Shown piece after piece: positions 8,107 through 16,284 of a DNA stretch of 55,495 nt; the stretch's first letter is position 1; every line of letters starts with the position of its first letter. The notes below the pieces were generated by a model. The model saw only the letters and a list, made by a program, of their open reading frames with translations, did not search any database and had not been told where the DNA came from. Where the stretch lies: NCBI GenBank assembly GCA_035651635.1, contig DASRFK010000093.1, positions 1 through 55,495 of the forward strand, in the 5' to 3' direction. The position numbers were made by a program, and so were the translations under genes. Source of the DNA: JANXQE01 sp035651635. Its GTDB lineage: Bacteria; Verrucomicrobiota; Verrucomicrobiia; Limisphaerales; UBA8199.

Positions 8107-9318
8107 ATGAAAACAAAGCTCTCACTTCTTGCCCTTTTGCTGGCCTGGTCCCAGCTCTGTGTAGCGCAAACCAACGAACCGGCGAACGATTGGACGCCCG
8201 CGACATCCAATCAGCCGGGCAAACAGTATCCCCAAGTCAACTCGGAAGGCCGTGTTCGAGCCCGCGTGGTTGCGCCCCAGGCTCAGAGCGTCATGCTTGA
8301 TATAGGCGCCGTAAAATACCCCCTGACCAAAGGTGAGGACGGCGCCTGGATCGGCTTCTCTAATCCTCAGGACGAAGGCTTCCACTACTACCAAATCATT
8401 GTCGATGGCGCCCAGGTTCCGGATCCGGGCAGCCTGTTTTTTTACGGGGCCGGCCGCTGGGGCAGCGGCATCGAAGTCCCGGCCAAAGATCAGGACTTTT
8501 ACGCTCTCAAGAATGTGCCCCATGGCCAACTACGGGAGGTCCTGTACTTCTCCAAAACCAGCAACTCGAACCGCCATTGTTTCGTCTACACGCCGCCGGC
8601 TTATGATCAGGACACTACGCGGCGCTTCCCGGTTCTCTATCTGCAGCACGGCATGGGCGAAAATGAAAGCGGTTGGGGCAACCAGGGCCATGCCAATCTG
8701 ATCCTGGATAACCTCATCGCCGAAGGCAAAGCCAAGCCCTTCATCATCGTCATGGAAAATGGAGGCGGGATGGGTGGTTCTCGGCCAGGCGGAACTCCTG
8801 GTGCCATGGCTCCGGGTGCAACGACGAACAGCATGCCGACGCCTGGCGGGCGCGGGGGCTTCAATTTTCGCGCCTTTGAGCGGGTCCTGATTGACGATCT
8901 CATCCCTTACATCGATAGCACCTATCGAACCCTCGGTGACCAACCGCATCGGGCTATGGCCGGGCTCTCCATGGGTGGCATGCAGACTCGCGCGATCACT
9001 CTGGCCAACCTCGATAAGTTCTCCCAGATCGGCGTCTTCAGCGGTGGCAGCATTGCGGTGACGAACATCACCGATATGGCCGCCTTTAAGCAGAAAGTGA
9101 AACTTGTGTTCGTCAGCTACGGCAGCCGGGAAGTTGATCCCAACCGTAAGAGCGGGGCCGGCCGCGGACTGTTCGGAGGCGACCCTAAGGCAAACAGCGA
9201 AGCGCTCAAAGAAGCTGGAGTAAACAGCCATTATTACCTCTCTCCGCAAACCGCTCACGAATGGCAGTCCTGGCGGCGCAGTTTCTACGAATTCGCTCCA
9301 TTACTGTTTCAGGATTAA
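8107..9318 (+). CDS. Secreted CE1-like esterase with N-terminal E-set/CBM48-like domain
   Basis: A 403-residue enterochelin-esterase-type hydrolase, the second of this fold in the locus. The start at 8107 yields a signal peptide (LSLLALLLAWSQLCVAQ); the frame opens earlier at 8020 without a signal. Residues 35-125 resemble the E-set/CBM48 domain found before many xylan esterases (VRARVVAPQAQSVML, GFHYYQIIVDG). The hydrolase domain carries LYLQHGMGENE, the nucleophile elbow GLSMGGM (Ser288), probable Asp344 and His384 (TAHEW). A Gly/Pro/Met-rich insert (about 217-250) interrupts the domain before FRAFER. Feruloyl or acetyl esterase activity on arabinoxylan is the best guess. It differs in architecture from the esterase at 2125, so the two may act on different side groups. 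Confidence 0.86.
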   Translation: MKTKLSLLALLLAWSQLCVAQTNEPANDWTPATSNQPGKQYPQVNSEGRVRARVVAPQAQSVMLDIGAVKYPLTKGEDGAWIGFSNPQDEGFHYYQIIVDGAQVPDPGSLFFYGAGRWGSGIEVPAKDQDFYALKNVPHGQLREVLYFSKTSNSNRHCFVYTPPAYDQDTTRRFPVLYLQHGMGENESGWGNQGHANLILDNLIAEGKAKPFIIVMENGGGMGGSRPGGTPGAMAPGATTNSMPTPGGRGGFNFRAFERVLIDDLIPYIDSTYRTLGDQPHRAMAGLSMGGMQTRAITLANLDKFSQIGVFSGGSIAVTNITDMAAFKQKVKLVFVSYGSREVDPNRKSGAGRGLFGGDPKANSEALKEAGVNSHYYLSPQTAHEWQSWRRSFYEFAPLLFQD

Positions 9319-9365
9319 TGCATCGATTGAACTTCATTCCGAGCTGGTCCAACCCTGCGAATCCA

Positions 9366-12236
9366 ATGAACATGAAAACCCGGACCATTCTTATAACCCT
9401 TGCTCTCTCCGTGAGTTCGCTGTGTGCAGCCGACGTCACCGGGATTTGGAAAGCCCAATTCGACACGCAGCGCGGCCTGCAGAAGTATACCTTCGCGCTC
9501 CAACAGGAGGGCGCAAAAATCACAGGACACGCCACGGCCGAGGTGAACGACACGAAACGTGAATCCGAGCTGAAGGAAGGCAAAATTGAAGGCGACAGCG
9601 TTTCCTTTGTTGAACCGCTCAATATCCAAGGAAATGACCTGCGCATTACCTATACCGGCAAAATTTCCGGCGACGAGATCAAGTTCACCCGTCAGGTCGG
9701 CAACTTCGCCTCGACCGAGGCTGTGGCCAAACGCGAAGCAGCGCAGGCGCCAGCCTTATCCGTGAACGCCGTCAAAACCGTGCGAATCAAAGCCGGAAAG
9801 TCCGAGCCGGTCAAAGATGCTGACGGCAATGTCTGGTTGGCCGACCAGGGCTTCCAGGGCGGTGAAACCATAGAAAGACCTGACCTTCAGATTGCCAACA
9901 CGAAAAGTCCGGAGCTTTACCGGGCAGAACGCTACAGCATGAGTTCGTTTTCATGGCCGGTGCCCAACGGGAAGTACGCGGTGAAACTGCACTTTTGCGA
10001 AACCTTCGACGGCATTACTGGTCCCGGTCAGCGTGTGTTTTCGTTCAATGTCCAGGGACACGAGTTCAAGGACTTCGACCTGTGGGCCAAGGCCGGCGGG
10101 CCTTTGCGTGCATACGTGGAAACAGTCAATGTCGAAGCCACCGAGGGCGTCATCAAAATCACCTTCGTTCCCAACGCGGAGAACCCCCAAATCAACGCGA
10201 TTGAAATCATCCCGCAAACTATTGGCTCAACCGTTGCGGCAGCACCGGCTTCCCAAGCCAGCACGGCCACCTCCCCATCCTCGACGGTAGTTGCGCAAAC
10301 CGACACCGCTGCCGCCGGGCCTATCGTTCTCCAAATTAATGCGCGCAAAATCACCGGTGCCGTCAGCCCCATGCTCTATGGGCTGATGACCGAGGAAATC
10401 AATTTTTCGTACGAAGGTGGAATTTACGGCGAGTTGATTCGCAATCGCACATTCAAAGCCAATGCCCGGAGTCCGCTTTTCTGGAATGCCATCGGCCAGA
10501 CAATGCTCGCGCTGGACACGAACCAACCGCTCAATTCCGCGCTGAATCTCAGTTTAAAGGTGGACGCGAGCAAGGCGTCGAGCCTTTCGCCGGCGGGTAT
10601 CGCCAATGAAGGCTTCTGGGGAATCCCCGTTCGCCCGAACACGAAATACCGTGCTTCGTTTTACGCGCGGGGCCAGGAGTTCTCCGGCCCCCTGACTCTT
10701 TCCCTGGAAAGCACCGACGGCAAAATAATGTTTGCCAGCGCGATTATTTCCAAAATCTCCGGCAGCTGGAAAAGGTACGAAACCACGCTGAAAACCGGGA
10801 ACGTTCAGCCCTCGAAAGAAAACCGGTTCGTCATCAAAACCAGCAAGCCCGGCACGTTATGGCTTCAAAACGTTTCGCTTTTTCAACCGACTTTCCACAA
10901 TCGACCGAACGGCACCCGTCCCGACATCATGCAAATGCTGGCGGACATGCAGCCGAAATTCTTGCGCTTCCCCGGTGGCAATTACCTTGAAGGCAATACC
11001 ATCGCCGAACGTTTCAATTGGAAGGAAACGATCGGCGATGTTTCGCAACGCCCAGGCCACCTCAGTCCGTGGGGTTATTGGTCTACCGACGGGTTCGGGC
11101 TGCTGGAGTTTTTGGGATGGTGCGAGGACTTGCGCATGGAGCCGGTGCTGGCGGTGTATGCCGGGTATTCGCTCCGCGGCGAGCATGTTGAACCCGGCCC
11201 GAAACTGGAGCCGTTTGTGCAGGAGGCGTTGGAGGAAATCGAGTATGTCCTGGGCGACAGAAAGACGAAATGGGGCGCCCAACGCGCCAAGGACGGACAC
11301 CCCAAACCGTTCCCGTTGACTTATGTCGAGGTCGGAAACGAAGATTGGTTCGACCGCAGCGGCAGTTACGAGGGACGTTTCGCGCAGTTCTATGACGCGA
11401 TCAGGGCGAAGTATCCCAACCTGCAAGTCATTTCGACCATGGGCTATGAACATCCGGCCCAGGTCGTGCGCAGCCGCGTGCCGGATTTGGTGGACGAGCA
11501 TTATTATCGTTCGCAGGAAGACATGCAGGCGCACGCTCTCGATTACGACAAATATTCTCGCACGAACAAGACGAAGATTTTTTGCGGCGAATGGGCTACC
11601 CGCGTGGGTTCGCCCACTCCCAGCATGGCCGGGGCACTCGGCGACGCCGCCTGGATGACCGGCATGGAGCGCAATTCTGACATCGTGCGGATCTCCTGCT
11701 ACGCCCCGCTTTTCGTCAATGTCAGTCAGACCAACGGCCAGGGCCGCTCGATGCAGTGGAGCTCGGATTTAATTGGCTATGATGCGCTGACCAGCTATGG
11801 CTCGCCCGCCTATTACGCGCAAAAGATGTTCAGTACCCTTCATGGCGATCAAATTCTGGCAACCGACTCGCAAAACATCCCGACGCGCGAATGGCAAGGG
11901 CGGGCGAATCGCGGCGGCACCCTTCCTCCCGCGCGGCAGATCCGGGAGGTGTTTTTTGATGCCACCCGGAGCAGCCGGAATGGGATCACTTATCTGAAAG
12001 TCGTCAATGAAGGCGGAACAACAGTGCGAATTAATATTCAAATTAGCGGCGCTTCGAAGATCGAACCCCAGGGCGAACTAGTGTCTTTGACCGCCAGCAG
12101 CCCGAGCGACACGAACTCAATTGGCGAGCCGAACAAAGTGATTCCTCATACGGAGAAGGTGAACGGTTTGAGCGACAATTTCACCCGCGAATTTCCAGCC
12201 TATTCCATCTCGGTTCTGAAATTCAAAACGACTTGA
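9366..12236 (+). CDS. GH51 alpha-L-arabinofuranosidase with N-terminal unnamed domain and malectin domain
   Basis: A 956-residue secreted enzyme. ATG codons at 9366 and 9372 both precede the signal peptide (ILITLALSVSSLCAAD); the earlier frame start overlaps the previous gene. Residues 24-130 repeat the small domain of the esterase at 2125. Residues 139-283 are a malectin-type carbohydrate-binding domain (WLADQGFQGG, YAVKLHFCETF, INAIEIIP). After a Thr/Ser/Ala linker, residues 320-950 form a GH51 (clan GH-A) unit with LRFPGGNYLEG, the acid/base in EVGNEDW (Glu659), the probable nucleophile in FCGEWATR (Glu742), and a C-terminal beta domain. GH51 enzymes remove arabinofuranosyl side chains from arabinoxylan. 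An additional malectin module is unusual for GH51 and should aid binding to polymer. Confidence 0.88.
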   Translation: MNMKTRTILITLALSVSSLCAADVTGIWKAQFDTQRGLQKYTFALQQEGAKITGHATAEVNDTKRESELKEGKIEGDSVSFVEPLNIQGNDLRITYTGKISGDEIKFTRQVGNFASTEAVAKREAAQAPALSVNAVKTVRIKAGKSEPVKDADGNVWLADQGFQGGETIERPDLQIANTKSPELYRAERYSMSSFSWPVPNGKYAVKLHFCETFDGITGPGQRVFSFNVQGHEFKDFDLWAKAGGPLRAYVETVNVEATEGVIKITFVPNAENPQINAIEIIPQTIGSTVAAAPASQASTATSPSSTVVAQTDTAAAGPIVLQINARKITGAVSPMLYGLMTEEINFSYEGGIYGELIRNRTFKANARSPLFWNAIGQTMLALDTNQPLNSALNLSLKVDASKASSLSPAGIANEGFWGIPVRPNTKYRASFYARGQEFSGPLTLSLESTDGKIMFASAIISKISGSWKRYETTLKTGNVQPSKENRFVIKTSKPGTLWLQNVSLFQPTFHNRPNGTRPDIMQMLADMQPKFLRFPGGNYLEGNTIAERFNWKETIGDVSQRPGHLSPWGYWSTDGFGLLEFLGWCEDLRMEPVLAVYAGYSLRGEHVEPGPKLEPFVQEALEEIEYVLGDRKTKWGAQRAKDGHPKPFPLTYVEVGNEDWFDRSGSYEGRFAQFYDAIRAKYPNLQVISTMGYEHPAQVVRSRVPDLVDEHYYRSQEDMQAHALDYDKYSRTNKTKIFCGEWATRVGSPTPSMAGALGDAAWMTGMERNSDIVRISCYAPLFVNVSQTNGQGRSMQWSSDLIGYDALTSYGSPAYYAQKMFSTLHGDQILATDSQNIPTREWQGRANRGGTLPPARQIREVFFDATRSSRNGITYLKVVNEGGTTVRINIQISGASKIEPQGELVSLTASSPSDTNSIGEPNKVIPHTEKVNGLSDNFTREFPAYSISVLKFKTT

Positions 12237-12280
12237 CGCCCTCTACGGTGTAATCGTGTCTTCCTCCGAGTGCTCATAGT

Positions 12281-14635
12281 ATGCCGAAAATGACCGTCCG
12301 AAAATCCGAGCGAGCAGACCCGGCCGTCCCGCTTTACAGGAAGCCTGGGCTTCCTGTTGTCCGCCGCGTCAAAGACCTGCTGGCGCGTATGACGCTCGAG
12401 GAAAAGGCCGCCCAAATGATGTGCGTGTGGCAACAAAAGGCACAAAAGCTGGTGGACGCCGAAGGCAACTTCGATCCAGCCAAGGCCAAGGCCGCTTTCA
12501 AGAAAGGGCTCGGCCTCGGCCAGGTGGGCCGCCCCAGCGATGCCGGGGCCCCGCCCGGTGAACCGTGGAAGGGTCAGACTGCCCGCGGCACGGCCGAACT
12601 GACTAACGCGATTCAGCAGTTCTTCCTCGAAAACTCGCGTCTGGGCATCCCGGTTGTCTTCCACGAGGAATGCCTGCATGGCCAGGCGGCTCGGGATGCC
12701 ACGAGTTTTCCCCAGCCCATTGCGCTGGGCGCCACGTTCAATCCGGAGCTGGTCGAGCAGCTTTTCACTATGACCGCGTACGAGGCACGCGTGCGCGGCA
12801 CCCATCAGGCGCTTACGCCGGTGGTGGACGTTGCACGTGACCCGCGCTGGGGCCGCGTCGAGGAGACCTATGGCGAGGATCCCTACCTGAATACCCGGTT
12901 GGGAATCGCAGCCGTGCTTGGATTCCAGGGCGACACCACCTTCAAGGACAAGAAACGCGTCATGGCGACGCTGAAGCACTTCGCCGCGCATGGACAGCCG
13001 GAGTCGGGCCAGAACTGTGCGCCGGCCAACATTTCAGAACGCGTGCTGCGGGAGACATTCCTGCACCCATTCCGCAACGTGCTCCGCGAAGCCGGAGCCA
13101 TCAGCGTCATGGCCTCCTACAACGAGATTGACGGCGTGCCGTCTCACGCCAATACGTGGCTCTTACGCGAGGTATTGCGGAAAGAATGGGGCTTCAGTGG
13201 ATTTGTGGTTTCGGATTACTATGCCATCTGGGAATTGGGGTATCGTCCCGACACACACGGGCATTTCGTGGCCAAGGATAAAAAGGAGGCGTGCCGGCTG
13301 GCGGTTGAGGCGGGGGTGAACATTGAGCTGCCGGAGCCGGATTGCTATCAGCACCTGGCCGAACTCGTTCGCAAGGGCATGCTCAAGGAAAAGCAGCTCG
13401 ACGATCTGGTCGCCCCGATGCTGTATTGGAAGTTCCAGATGGGGCTGTTTGACGATCCTTACGTGGATCCGGACGAGGCAGCCCGGATAGTCGGCTGCGA
13501 AGCACACCGCGAGTTGGCGCTCCAGGCCGCTCGTGAAGCCATCACGCTGCTCAAGAATGAGAACAACCTCGCCCCCCTCGATGCGGCAAAGCTAAAATCA
13601 ATCGCCGTGATTGGCCCGAACGCCCACCGCATGTTATTGGGAGGTTACAGCGGATTGCCCAAGCACAATGTCACTGTGCTCGAAGGCATCAAAGCCCGCG
13701 TTGGCGATCAGATCAAGGTGCTTTACGCGGAGGGTTGCAAAATCACCGAGGCAGGCTCCTGGCAGCAGGATGAGGTAATTCCCAGCGACCCGGCCGAGGA
13801 CCGCAGGCGCATCGCCGAAGCCTCAGAGGTGGCGAAACAGGCGGATGTGGTCGTGCTGGCGATCGGAGGCAACGAGCAGACTTCGCGCGAAGCGTGGGGA
13901 CTCAAGCACATGGGCGATCGCACGAGCCTGGACCTGGTCGGCCGTCAGGACGAACTCGTGGAGGCGATGCTGGCCACCGGCAGGCCGGTGATTGTGTTTC
14001 TGTTCAACGGCCGTCCTCTGTCGATTAATAAGGTGGCGAAGCACGTGCCGGTTATTTTCGAATGCTGGTATCTCGGCCAGGAATGCGGACGGGCCGTGGC
14101 GGATGTGTTGTTTGGCGACGTGAATCCGGGCGGCAAGCTCCCCATCTCCATACCGCGTTCGGTCGGACATTTGCCGGTTTTCTATAACCATAAACCGTCG
14201 GCGCGACGCGGTTACCTCTGGGACGATGTTTCGCCGCTGTTCTCGTTCGGTTTCGGGCTCGGTTACACCGCGTTCCAGCTGAAAAATGTTCGGCTGGCAA
14301 AGAAGAAGATCGCTCGTGACGGTTCGACGCGCCTCCTGGTGGACGTGACCAATACCGGGAAACGCGCCGGCTCGGAAGTCGTGCAAATGTACGTCCGCGA
14401 CTGCGTCAGCGCGGTCACCCGACCCATAAAGGAGTTGAAGGGTTTTAAAAAAGTCTGGCTCCAGCCCGGTGAAACAAAGACCGTGGCGCTGGATATTACC
14501 GCGGAATCCTTGGCGTTCTACGACCTGAACATGAAATATGGAGTTGAACCAGGCGATTTCGAAATCATGGTCGGGAATTCCTCTCGCGACGCTGACTTGC
14601 AGAAGGTGGTTCTGACGGTGACCAAACAATATTAA
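12281..14635 (+). CDS. GH3 beta-glycosidase (beta-glucosidase or beta-xylosidase), probably cytoplasmic
   Basis: A 784-residue GH3 enzyme that releases monosaccharides from the non-reducing ends of oligosaccharides. It shows the N-terminal GH3 barrel (LARMTLEEKAAQMM, PVVDVARDPRWGR, ATLKHFAAHG), the nucleophile aspartate in FVVSDYY (Asp312), the alpha/beta sandwich (AIGGNEQTS, NVTVLEGI) and a C-terminal fibronectin-III-like domain (DVTNTGKRAGSEVVQMYV). The N-terminus is polar and basic (MPKMTVRKSERADPA), without a signal peptide, unlike every enzyme upstream. With the sugar symporter starting 7 bases after its stop, the likely role is to finish imported xylo-oligosaccharides inside the cell. 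Beta-xylosidase is my preferred reading from context; sequence alone does not separate it from beta-glucosidase. Confidence 0.9.
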   Translation: MPKMTVRKSERADPAVPLYRKPGLPVVRRVKDLLARMTLEEKAAQMMCVWQQKAQKLVDAEGNFDPAKAKAAFKKGLGLGQVGRPSDAGAPPGEPWKGQTARGTAELTNAIQQFFLENSRLGIPVVFHEECLHGQAARDATSFPQPIALGATFNPELVEQLFTMTAYEARVRGTHQALTPVVDVARDPRWGRVEETYGEDPYLNTRLGIAAVLGFQGDTTFKDKKRVMATLKHFAAHGQPESGQNCAPANISERVLRETFLHPFRNVLREAGAISVMASYNEIDGVPSHANTWLLREVLRKEWGFSGFVVSDYYAIWELGYRPDTHGHFVAKDKKEACRLAVEAGVNIELPEPDCYQHLAELVRKGMLKEKQLDDLVAPMLYWKFQMGLFDDPYVDPDEAARIVGCEAHRELALQAAREAITLLKNENNLAPLDAAKLKSIAVIGPNAHRMLLGGYSGLPKHNVTVLEGIKARVGDQIKVLYAEGCKITEAGSWQQDEVIPSDPAEDRRRIAEASEVAKQADVVVLAIGGNEQTSREAWGLKHMGDRTSLDLVGRQDELVEAMLATGRPVIVFLFNGRPLSINKVAKHVPVIFECWYLGQECGRAVADVLFGDVNPGGKLPISIPRSVGHLPVFYNHKPSARRGYLWDDVSPLFSFGFGLGYTAFQLKNVRLAKKKIARDGSTRLLVDVTNTGKRAGSEVVQMYVRDCVSAVTRPIKELKGFKKVWLQPGETKTVALDITAESLAFYDLNMKYGVEPGDFEIMVGNSSRDADLQKVVLTVTKQY

Positions 14636-14642
14636 ATCTTCC

Positions 14643-16160
14643 ATGAGCGATAACGATCAGAAGCTCTCATTCTTAGAGAAGGCCGGATACAGCAGCGCGG
14701 ACGCCGCGGCGAACTTCGTGTTCATGACGATGGTGCTGTTCCAGCTCAATTTTTACACCGATACCTTTGGGCTCACCGCCAGCGCGGCAGCGGCCATTCT
14801 GTTATGGCCACGATTATGGGATGCCGTCGCCGATCCAATCGTCGGCATTCTCGCCGATCGCACCAACACGCGTTGGGGAAAATTCCGACCCTGGATTCTG
14901 TTCACGGCCGTGCCTTGGGCCATCATCATGGTCCTGGCCTACACAACGCCCAAGGGCTGGAGCATGGCCGCAATGGTCACCTATGCCGTGATCACGAATA
15001 CGTTGCTCATGTCGATCTACTCCATGAACAACATGCCCTACGCGGCGCTGGGCGGCGTCATGACGGGTGACATCAACGAACGCGCGAAACTCAATTCCTT
15101 TCGTTTCATCGCCGTCAATGCGGCGCAGTTCATCGTCGGCGGATTCACCCTGCCGCTGGTGGCCAAATTCGCCGTCGGTCATGACCGGCAGTACGGCTGG
15201 CGGATGACGATGACCATCTGGGCCGTTCTTTGTCTCGTGTTATTCCTGATTACGTTCGCCACGACTCGCGAACGCGTGCAGCCGGCCAGGACCGAGAAGT
15301 CATCGCCAAAACAGGATTTCCTCGACCTCCTCAAAAACGTCCCGTGGCGGATCATGTTTTTCTGGACGCTGGTGCATTTCGCCATTCTCTCATTTCGCGG
15401 AGGCGCGCTCTACAATTACTACCACCATTATGCGGACAAGACCGCAATGTTTGATTTTGTGCAACGCTTCGGCCTGGTGGCGCCCGCCGGCGCCCAGCCC
15501 CACGGCGGAATTCTTGAAACTCTCGGCTACGTTGTCCATGGCGACCGCGCCAATCCTTCAAACTCCAATGTGGCGGACGTGTTCAACAGCATTATCAACA
15601 TGCTCGGCACGGGCTTGATCATGATCGTCATTTTGTTGTCACCGCCACTCGCGCGAAGGTTCGGGAAAAAGGCGGTATCGGCCGGCGGCTTTGGCTTGGC
15701 GGCGATTGGCACTTTGGCGTTCTATCTTTTGTCGCCGACGAACGTGTGGGGCATGGTGTGGCTAACCGCCTTCATCTCGGTGGTGTATGCTCCGACGATA
15801 CCGCTGACCTGGGCAATTTTTGCGGACGTGGCGGATTATTCTGAATGGAAGCTCGGCCGTCGCTTTACCGGGATGGTGTTCGCTACGATCGGATTCGCGC
15901 TGAAGTCCGGCCTGGCGCTTGGTTCCGCATCGTTCCTTTGGATCATGCAAGGCTTCTTTGCATATGAAACCGCACTCCCTTCGGCGCCTAAGGCTGTCGC
16001 TGGGTATCGCTTCAACAGCGGCGTCGCCGTGAGCATCCTCTTCGCCATTTGTACCGTTTTGCTGTTCACTTACCCATTGAACAAACGAGCGACTATCCAG
16101 ATGGCTGACGAACTTGCCGAGCGCCGACGGAAACTCACACCCGAACCCGCCATGGTCTGA
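14643..16160 (+). CDS. GPH-family (glycoside-pentoside-hexuronide:cation) sugar symporter, MFS superfamily
   Basis: A 505-residue inner-membrane transporter with about twelve hydrophobic segments. The GPH/melibiose-carrier signature is clear in the second to third helices: LWPRLWDAVADP, then VGILADRTNTRWGKFRPW. Other members include MelB and the pentoside transporter XynB/XynP. It is directly downstream of the GH3 gene with a 7-bp gap and no space for a separate promoter, so both are probably co-transcribed. A roughly 60-residue soluble loop between central helices (about residues 275-310, AGAQPHGGILETL) is longer than in MelB. The transported solute is most likely a xylo- or arabino-oligosaccharide, inferred from neighbours. 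Confidence 0.9.
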   Translation: MSDNDQKLSFLEKAGYSSADAAANFVFMTMVLFQLNFYTDTFGLTASAAAAILLWPRLWDAVADPIVGILADRTNTRWGKFRPWILFTAVPWAIIMVLAYTTPKGWSMAAMVTYAVITNTLLMSIYSMNNMPYAALGGVMTGDINERAKLNSFRFIAVNAAQFIVGGFTLPLVAKFAVGHDRQYGWRMTMTIWAVLCLVLFLITFATTRERVQPARTEKSSPKQDFLDLLKNVPWRIMFFWTLVHFAILSFRGGALYNYYHHYADKTAMFDFVQRFGLVAPAGAQPHGGILETLGYVVHGDRANPSNSNVADVFNSIINMLGTGLIMIVILLSPPLARRFGKKAVSAGGFGLAAIGTLAFYLLSPTNVWGMVWLTAFISVVYAPTIPLTWAIFADVADYSEWKLGRRFTGMVFATIGFALKSGLALGSASFLWIMQGFFAYETALPSAPKAVAGYRFNSGVAVSILFAICTVLLFTYPLNKRATIQMADELAERRRKLTPEPAMV

Positions 16161-16284
16161 ACTTCAGAGGATTACTGCAAAGGTTCTCCTGACGGCAAGA
16201 CGCCAAATTTCGCACAGTCAGAAGGAATAGTAATCAGTTTATGATTGCGAAGTGTCCGTAACTTATTGTAGGTTGCGCGACAGG

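Noticed and set aside
13823..14644. Minus-strand frame of 273 codons opposite the GH3 gene
   Set aside because: Shadow of GH3; no motif or start signal. The same applies to the frame at 10857-11534 opposite GH51.
1..16160. Horizontal transfer of the xylan locus
   Set aside because: No integrase, tRNA boundary, repeats at the ends, or obvious shift in base composition against the neighbouring genes.
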